From NCBI GenBank assembly GCA_965197665.1, contig CBDANO010000005.1, positions 1,116,001 to 1,180,000 on the forward strand: 64,000 nucleotides of DNA, written 5' to 3'. How positions within the stretch are numbered: position 1 is the first letter of the stretch; every line of letters starts with the position of its first letter. The notes under the pieces are model-generated. The model worked only from the letters and a program-made list of their open reading frames with translations. It searched no databases and was not told the DNA's origin. This DNA comes from CBDANO01 sp965197665. GTDB lineage: Bacteria; Chloroflexota; Dehalococcoidia; Lucifugimonadales; UBA3495. Shown one piece after another: positions 59,683-64,000 of the stretch. The translations under genes and the position numbers were made by a program.

Positions 59683-60759
59683 GTGCTGGAGCAATTTCGA
59701 GTTAAGCTTGACGAGGCCGTGTTGGTGGGAGCCGACGACCTCAAAGCTACGGTGGCCGGTGTATTCGAGAAATTCGGAGTGGACAGCGCCGACGCCCAAC
59801 TGGCGGCGGACGTACTGGTGCTGGCCGACTTGAGGGGCGTCGACTCTCACGGCGTGTCCAACATGCTCAAGAGCTATATCAGCGGCTACCAGTCCGGCGA
59901 GATTAACCCAAGACCGGACTGGCGGGTCATCCGGGAGTCGCCCAGCACCGCCAACGTAGATTCAGACCGGGGGTTGGGGATCATCATTACTCCCAAGGCC
60001 ATGGAGATAGCGATTCAGAAAGCCAAGGCCGTGGGCGTTGGCATGGTCGCCATTGGCAACGCCCGGCACTTGGGCATGGCCTCTTACCACTCCATGATGG
60101 CCTTGGAGCATGACATGATCGGGGTGTGCATGACCAGTTGCCCGCCCAGGGTGGTGCCTACTTTCGGGGCCGAGCCGCGCTTGGGGACCAATCCTATCGC
60201 GGTAGCCGTGCCCGCGAGAAATGAACCGCCCTTCGTGTTCGACGCAGCCACTAGCAGTGTCGCGGTGAACAAGATTCACATCGCCAAACGCTTGGGTGTC
60301 AAGATGGAAGCTGGATGGGTTGCCGACCATGACGGCAGCCCCATTATGGAAGAAACAGACCCTTCGGACGAATACAACCTTCTACCGGCGGGCAGCACCA
60401 GGGAGCTTGGTTCCCACAAAGGGTACGGTTTTTCTTGCATCGTGGACATTCTGGCGGGTATATTGACCGGCGCCGGCTACGGGATGGTACCCGGCCGTCC
60501 CAACTTCGGGCATTACGTGGCCGCCTATCGCATAGACGCGTTCACCGACGTTGATAGTTTCAAGGACACGATGGACGAGTGGCTGCGCATGATGAAATCC
60601 ACCAAGCCGGCGCCGGGGCATGACCGGGTACTGGTGGCCGGCCAACCGGAAGCCGAGGTGGAAGCGGTACGCCGGGACCAAGGCATTCCGCTGCATCACG
60701 AGGTAGTCCAGTGGGTCCGGGACACGTGCGCCGAACTGTCGGTGGCTTGCTTCGTCTAG
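59683..60759 (+). CDS. Malate/L-lactate dehydrogenase family (Ldh2) oxidoreductase
   Basis: 358 residues from GTG 59683, preceded by a near-perfect AGGAGGT. 'DVLVLADLRGVDSHGVSNML' (catalytic His region), 'MVAIGNARHLGMASYHSMMA', 'RLGTNPIAVAVPARNEPPFV' and 'LGSHKGYGFSCIVDILAGIL' are family motifs of the NAD(P)-dependent Ldh2 fold. Members oxidise malate, lactate, ureidoglycolate or sulfolactate; the substrate here is unknown. The frame further upstream to 59389 is not conserved. Not clearly in an operon. Confidence 0.9.
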   Translation: MLEQFRVKLDEAVLVGADDLKATVAGVFEKFGVDSADAQLAADVLVLADLRGVDSHGVSNMLKSYISGYQSGEINPRPDWRVIRESPSTANVDSDRGLGIIITPKAMEIAIQKAKAVGVGMVAIGNARHLGMASYHSMMALEHDMIGVCMTSCPPRVVPTFGAEPRLGTNPIAVAVPARNEPPFVFDAATSSVAVNKIHIAKRLGVKMEAGWVADHDGSPIMEETDPSDEYNLLPAGSTRELGSHKGYGFSCIVDILAGILTGAGYGMVPGRPNFGHYVAAYRIDAFTDVDSFKDTMDEWLRMMKSTKPAPGHDRVLVAGQPEAEVEAVRRDQGIPLHHEVVQWVRDTCAELSVACFV

Positions 60760-60798
60760 CCTACTCCTCGTCGGGCGGCGTAGGGCCAATTCCGGACG

Positions 60799-61584
60799 TT
60801 AGGCCATGAAGTCCAACGTCAGCTTGATGAACTCTTCGGGCTGTTCTATGTGGGGTTGATGGCCGCAGTTATCGACGATTACCAAGTCGGACCCCGGGAT
60901 GGCTTTTTGGTATAGCCGCCCGCACTCCAGGGGCACGAGCCGGTCTTCCCGGCCCCACACGATTCGAGCGGGTATTTTGACCCGGGACAAAAGCTGCGGC
61001 AAGCGAGGGTCGTGGGCGTAGGGTTTCCACAGCAAACGCACCGACATCTCCCGGTTGCGCTCATCCGTTGCCGACTTCTCCGGCGTTGGGTCTTGGGGAT
61101 ACAGCTCGTCGTACTCAGGCGCTTGCTTGGGGTCGTGATATAGCAACTCCAGGACTTGGGCGGGGCTGATAATGAAAACGTCCACGATCTCCCCGGTCTC
61201 GGGCTTCACGCCCAGGGCGTCCACCAGCATCAACTTGCTAAAGGCGTGCCCGCAGGCCGCCGCTATTTCGGCGGCCAAGAAACCGCCTGTCGAAAAGCCA
61301 ACCGCCCGAACGCCCTCCAGCCCCTGTTGCTCGATGAACCAGGTATAGAAGCACGCCATGTCGAACATCGACTCGATCCAGTCGGGGCGTTCGGACCGGT
61401 CGTAGCCGGGATGGGAGGGCATATACACGGTGTAGTGTTCCGCCAGACCCTGAGCATAGCGCAGCCAGCCTTCGCTTCCCGCGCCGCCGTGCAGCCACAG
61501 AAGAGGTTCGCCGGAGCCCCCCTTGAGCAAGTGGACCTTGCAACCGCCTACGGTAACAAACTCCTCGGTAAACCCTGCGGCCAT
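60799..61584 (-). CDS. Alpha/beta hydrolase
   Basis: 261 residues from ATG 61584 with AGGAG ten bases upstream. 'PLLWLHGGAGSEGWLRYAQG' is the oxyanion-hole HG motif, 'VGFSTGGFLAAEIAAACGHA' holds the nucleophile Ser, 'RIVWGREDRLVPLECGRLYQ' the acid Asp and 'VDNCGHQPHIEQPEEFIK' the His. Similar to meta-cleavage-product hydrolases and soluble esterases. It lies downstream of the luciferase-like gene on the same strand, so both may act on one substrate. Confidence 0.88.
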   Translation of the reverse strand: MAAGFTEEFVTVGGCKVHLLKGGSGEPLLWLHGGAGSEGWLRYAQGLAEHYTVYMPSHPGYDRSERPDWIESMFDMACFYTWFIEQQGLEGVRAVGFSTGGFLAAEIAAACGHAFSKLMLVDALGVKPETGEIVDVFIISPAQVLELLYHDPKQAPEYDELYPQDPTPEKSATDERNREMSVRLLWKPYAHDPRLPQLLSRVKIPARIVWGREDRLVPLECGRLYQKAIPGSDLVIVDNCGHQPHIEQPEEFIKLTLDFMA

Positions 61585-61670
61585 GACATGCACTCTCCTA
61601 TTTCATTAGATGGATTGGGAGTTACGCACTTGGAGGTAACCCGGCCCAATACATGCCCCAAACCTTTAGC

Positions 61671-62897
61671 TTACGGCGCTTTTTGGTAGGGGTCCGGCAG
61701 CTCCAACTCTTCGCCAATTTCCCGCAAAGCGGGTATGACCTCCTGGCCCAGTAGTTCCAAGCAGCGCATACTGTCATCGTGGCTGGTGGAGCCGTCGTTA
61801 GTCCAAATGCCGACCACGCCGGGCCGTATCTCCGCCAAGACCTCCCGCAGCTTGTGGATTACGGTATCCGGATTGCCAATGATCCAGCGGTTGGCGTCGA
61901 TGGCCGCGTCATAAGCCTCGGGACTCAGGCGGACCTGGCTGAAGGGGTCGCTGCGGACCCGCTCCTTAAGCCGCTGAAATCGGGGCTCCTGAAACCGGGG
62001 GTGGCGGAGGCTGGAATTATAGCCCACCGGCGCCATGTAGTCCCGCGGCAGGGGTACGGCGCCGACGCCGACGTTTCCGAGCAAGAAACCTTTGCCCGCC
62101 TCCCGGGCTTTTTCGTCGGTGTCTTGCACGTGGACTCGCACCAAGTAGCCAAAGTGTTCCGGGCCCGACTCATAGCCGTGTTCTCGGGCGGTTTCGGCAT
62201 AAACGTCCATCATGTCCGTGGTAACGCCGGGGTCGGTCTCGAGAAACATGTACGGATAGCGGCGTTCCGCACACCACTGGAGGGTGTCCGGGCTGCCCAG
62301 CCCCGGAATCCAGACCGGCGGGTGAGGCTTTTGCAACGGCGCAACGAAGGGGTTGACTACCCGGAAGTGGTAGTGCTTGCCTTCCCAGCGAAAAGGCCCC
62401 GGAGTGGTCCAAGCCTTTATCACCAAGTCATGGGCCTCTTCGAAACGCTCTCGATTGAACAAAGGGTTGGTGTTGGTAGCAAGGCTTTCTATGCCGGTGC
62501 CCCGGACGAAACCCGACACCAAACGCCCCTTGGAAATCATGTCGATTTCCGCCAGCTCCTCGGCCAACCGGATGGGATTATCGAAGATGGGCAGCGGGTT
62601 GCCCAGAAGGACGATCTTGGATTTCTTGGTGATGCGGGCCAGGATTGCGGCTTCCAAGTTCATGGTGGAACCAAGGCAAGTAGGGGTATTGTGGTGCTCA
62701 TTTAGCATCAACCCGTCAAAGCCCACCTCTTCCGAATACTCGTATTCGTCCAAGTGCTCGTTGTATATCCGGGACCCCACTTCAGGGTCGAAGTGGGAGT
62801 TGGAAAAAGTCAGACGCACCGCGCTGTTGACGCTGTTGCGGACGTCCCGCTCGGTGTAGTTGACGTAGGCCCGCTCGGTAAACCGCATCAAGAACAT
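61671..62897 (-). CDS. Luciferase-like LLM-class flavin monooxygenase, second paralog
   Basis: 408 residues from ATG 62897, preceded by GGAGGT. 'EEVGFDGLMLNEHHNTPTCL', 'LLGNPLPIFDNPIRLAEELA' and 'VSGFVRGTGIESLATNTNPL' match the paralog at 14778-16007 closely, and 'RERFEEAHDLVIKAWTTPGP' with 'FRWEGKHYHFRVVNPFVAPL' is nearly the same. It differs from the Mer-like LLM protein at 13111. The N-terminal 64-codon extension in the frame has no support. It lies just upstream of the alpha/beta hydrolase. Confidence 0.9.
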   Translation of the reverse strand: MFLMRFTERAYVNYTERDVRNSVNSAVRLTFSNSHFDPEVGSRIYNEHLDEYEYSEEVGFDGLMLNEHHNTPTCLGSTMNLEAAILARITKKSKIVLLGNPLPIFDNPIRLAEELAEIDMISKGRLVSGFVRGTGIESLATNTNPLFNRERFEEAHDLVIKAWTTPGPFRWEGKHYHFRVVNPFVAPLQKPHPPVWIPGLGSPDTLQWCAERRYPYMFLETDPGVTTDMMDVYAETAREHGYESGPEHFGYLVRVHVQDTDEKAREAGKGFLLGNVGVGAVPLPRDYMAPVGYNSSLRHPRFQEPRFQRLKERVRSDPFSQVRLSPEAYDAAIDANRWIIGNPDTVIHKLREVLAEIRPGVVGIWTNDGSTSHDDSMRCLELLGQEVIPALREIGEELELPDPYQKAP

Positions 62898-63339
62898 GGA
62901 ACACCTCCGGCAATTCCAATAGAAGAGTCTATGCAAGAGCCTGCAATCGGCCGGTCCACCACACCCCGGGGAAATCCATCGCCCGCCGGGCTTGCCCGGC
63001 CCGTCTCCGGTCAGCGAATGGCAGCCCACGGCCCCGGACGGGACACGTCGTTGGCGGCGCGCCCTATTGTGGCCCAGTTGAGCCGCCAACTCAATAGCTC
63101 AGACACGCGCCTTCAGGGACCCGTAACGAGGACTCCCGTCGATCATCCTACTAGCGGCGCTATCCGGGGTCAAGGATTCATGGACGCGGCTTCGAACTTG
63201 CCACGAGGCAACGCCTGGACTAGTATTAGCGGCAGTCAAGGCACTGTTGCGCGTCAGAGCCGAAAGATTGGGCCGGGTCCCAGGTCGGCACTAGGAGCCG
63301 GCTCTGTAACTTTACCGGCCGGCGAAGGAGTTTCGTAGC
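62898..63339. other. Intergenic region between divergent LLM and ketopantoate-reductase-like genes
   Basis: 442 bases. Both strands have open frames but no recognisable protein. I see no strong promoter, hairpin or repeat. It should hold the promoters of two divergent genes. Confidence 0.5.
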
Positions 63340-64000
63340 TTGGGCATGAAGATAGGCATCATGGGCGCCGGCGCTTTGGGCAGCTACGTTGGGGCCTTCC
63401 TGGCCAGGGAAGGCGAGGACGTCACACTGGTCGATATGTGGCCGGAGCACGTGGACGCAATCCAGAATAGGGGCTTGCGGGCCAGCGGCAGCCAGGGAGA
63501 CTTCACGGTACCCGTGCGGGCCTTGCACATCACCAACGGCCAAGCTATCCGAGAGCCATTCGATGTCGCGCTAATTTCCGTCAAGTCCTACGACACCGAG
63601 TGGGCGACCCACTTCATCAAGCGGTACGTGGCACCCCTAGGATTTTTCGTTTCTCTCCAGAACTGCTGGAATGACCCGTTGATCGGCAACATCGTGGGCA
63701 ACAGCCGTGAAGTCGGCTGTATCGCGTCGCATATTGAAGTCGCTTTGTGGGAGCCGGGCCACGTAACGCGGGGCGGCGCGGTGGGCCGAGACTCGGGTCA
63801 CCACGTATTCCGAGTTGGCGAGCAGGACGGCCGGACCACCCCGCGCGTCGAAGACCTTGCCAGGCTGCTGAACGCTATCGACGGATCCTACGCCACCGAC
63901 AATCTCTGGGGGGAGCGTTGGGCCAAGCTGTGCCAAAACTCCATGGGTAACGCCATCTCCGCCATGTCGGGGCTCGGCTCCCAGGACATGGCCCAAGACC
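63340..64000 (+). CDS. Ketopantoate reductase (ApbA/PanE-like) family protein, 3' truncated by window edge
   Basis: Open to the last base of the window. 'MKIGIMGAGALGSYVGAFLA' is the N-terminal NAD(P)-binding GxGxxG motif (GAGALGS). 'DVALISVKSYDTEWATHFIK' has the conserved Lys, and 'SLQNCWNDPLIG' the QNG-like motif (here QNC). About 220 residues are seen of the usual 300-330. The start is TTG 63340 with GAAGGAG nine bases upstream; ATG 63346 is the alternative. Related families reduce 2-dehydropantoate or other 2-oxo acids, so panE itself is not certain. Confidence 0.85.
   Translation, partial: MGMKIGIMGAGALGSYVGAFLAREGEDVTLVDMWPEHVDAIQNRGLRASGSQGDFTVPVRALHITNGQAIREPFDVALISVKSYDTEWATHFIKRYVAPLGFFVSLQNCWNDPLIGNIVGNSREVGCIASHIEVALWEPGHVTRGGAVGRDSGHHVFRVGEQDGRTTPRVEDLARLLNAIDGSYATDNLWGERWAKLCQNSMGNAISAMSGLGSQDMAQD

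Noticed and set aside
61779..62705. 308-codon plus-strand frame opposite the second luciferase-like gene
   Set aside because: Antisense of a clear LLM enzyme, no domain recognised.
62754..63338. 194-codon plus-strand frame before the ketopantoate-reductase-like gene
   Set aside because: The first part is antisense to an LLM gene and the rest is in a non-coding gap without domain signal.
1..64000. tRNA, rRNA, CRISPR or prophage genes
   Set aside because: I looked through the intergenic gaps for TpsiC-type GGTTCGA signatures, regularly spaced repeats and phage-type genes, and found none.

Overview
This is a GC-rich, gene-dense bacterial window that looks chromosomal. The gene content points to Chloroflexota, most likely a SAR202-type (Dehalococcoidia-related) lineage. 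The reasons are a gene cluster for Alternative Complex III, sulfate adenylyltransferase with APS reductase AprBA, two luciferase-like flavin oxidoreductases plus a more distant one, several allantoinase/PuuE-like polysaccharide deacetylases, and amidohydrolase and FAH-type catabolic genes. The taxonomic call is an inference from gene content; there is no rRNA gene here to confirm it. I found no tRNA, rRNA, CRISPR array, phage module or intact transposase.

Layout: 1-340 is the end of a zinc-type alcohol dehydrogenase. 0.37-8.7 kb is a minus-strand housekeeping block (rplS, priA, def, a CCA-adding enzyme, secD, secF) with a MITE-like palindrome between def and priA. 9.1-22.1 kb is a catabolic region: a secreted S9 peptidase broken by an apparent frameshift, an Amidohydro_2 protein, two flavin (LLM) oxidoreductases, a maleylpyruvate-isomerase-like protein, an MFS transporter, an HpaB-like hydroxylase and two polysaccharide deacetylases. 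22.4-31.1 kb encodes Alternative Complex III: a small membrane protein, pentaheme cytochrome, split ActB1/ActB2, two NrfD-like membrane subunits, a DUF3341 protein, and a monoheme cytochrome fused to a cupredoxin domain. 31.4-38.3 kb holds a HAD hydrolase and then a cytochrome c maturation operon (ccmH, ccmF, two uncharacterised membrane proteins, a TlpA-type thioredoxin) and a lipoprotein. 38.3-46.2 kb is a mixed set (ROK kinase, FAH hydrolase, CMD protein, SIS isomerase, methyltransferase, MFS, NAD+ synthetase). 46.3-49.5 kb is a pair of overlapping moeA genes, one carrying a PBP-like domain. 50.2-53.9 kb is sat-aprB-aprA. 54-56.7 kb is ridA and a bifunctional Rel protein with no canonical start codon. 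57.2-64 kb holds a third polysaccharide deacetylase, a peptidase remnant, a dolichol-phosphate-mannose-synthase-like glycosyltransferase, an Ldh2 dehydrogenase, an alpha/beta hydrolase, another luciferase-like enzyme and a partial ketopantoate-reductase-like gene.

How the parts fit: the complex-III cluster would oxidise quinol and pass electrons to a c-type cytochrome and/or a copper site. The adjacent ccm genes would supply heme attachment for its cytochromes. The sat-aprBA set could feed electrons in by oxidising sulfite, or work in the reducing direction. The many flavin-dependent oxygenases, hydrolases and deacetylases suggest oxidation of diverse organic molecules.

Strongest leads: the cytochrome c-cupredoxin fusion in ActE; the rel gene whose only plausible start is ATT; a ~400-bp dispersed repeat present in two inverted copies 35 kb apart; the ccm operon with two unknown proteins that share a short motif; and a metallopeptidase remnant that begins in frame directly after the stop codon of the neighbouring glycosyltransferase.
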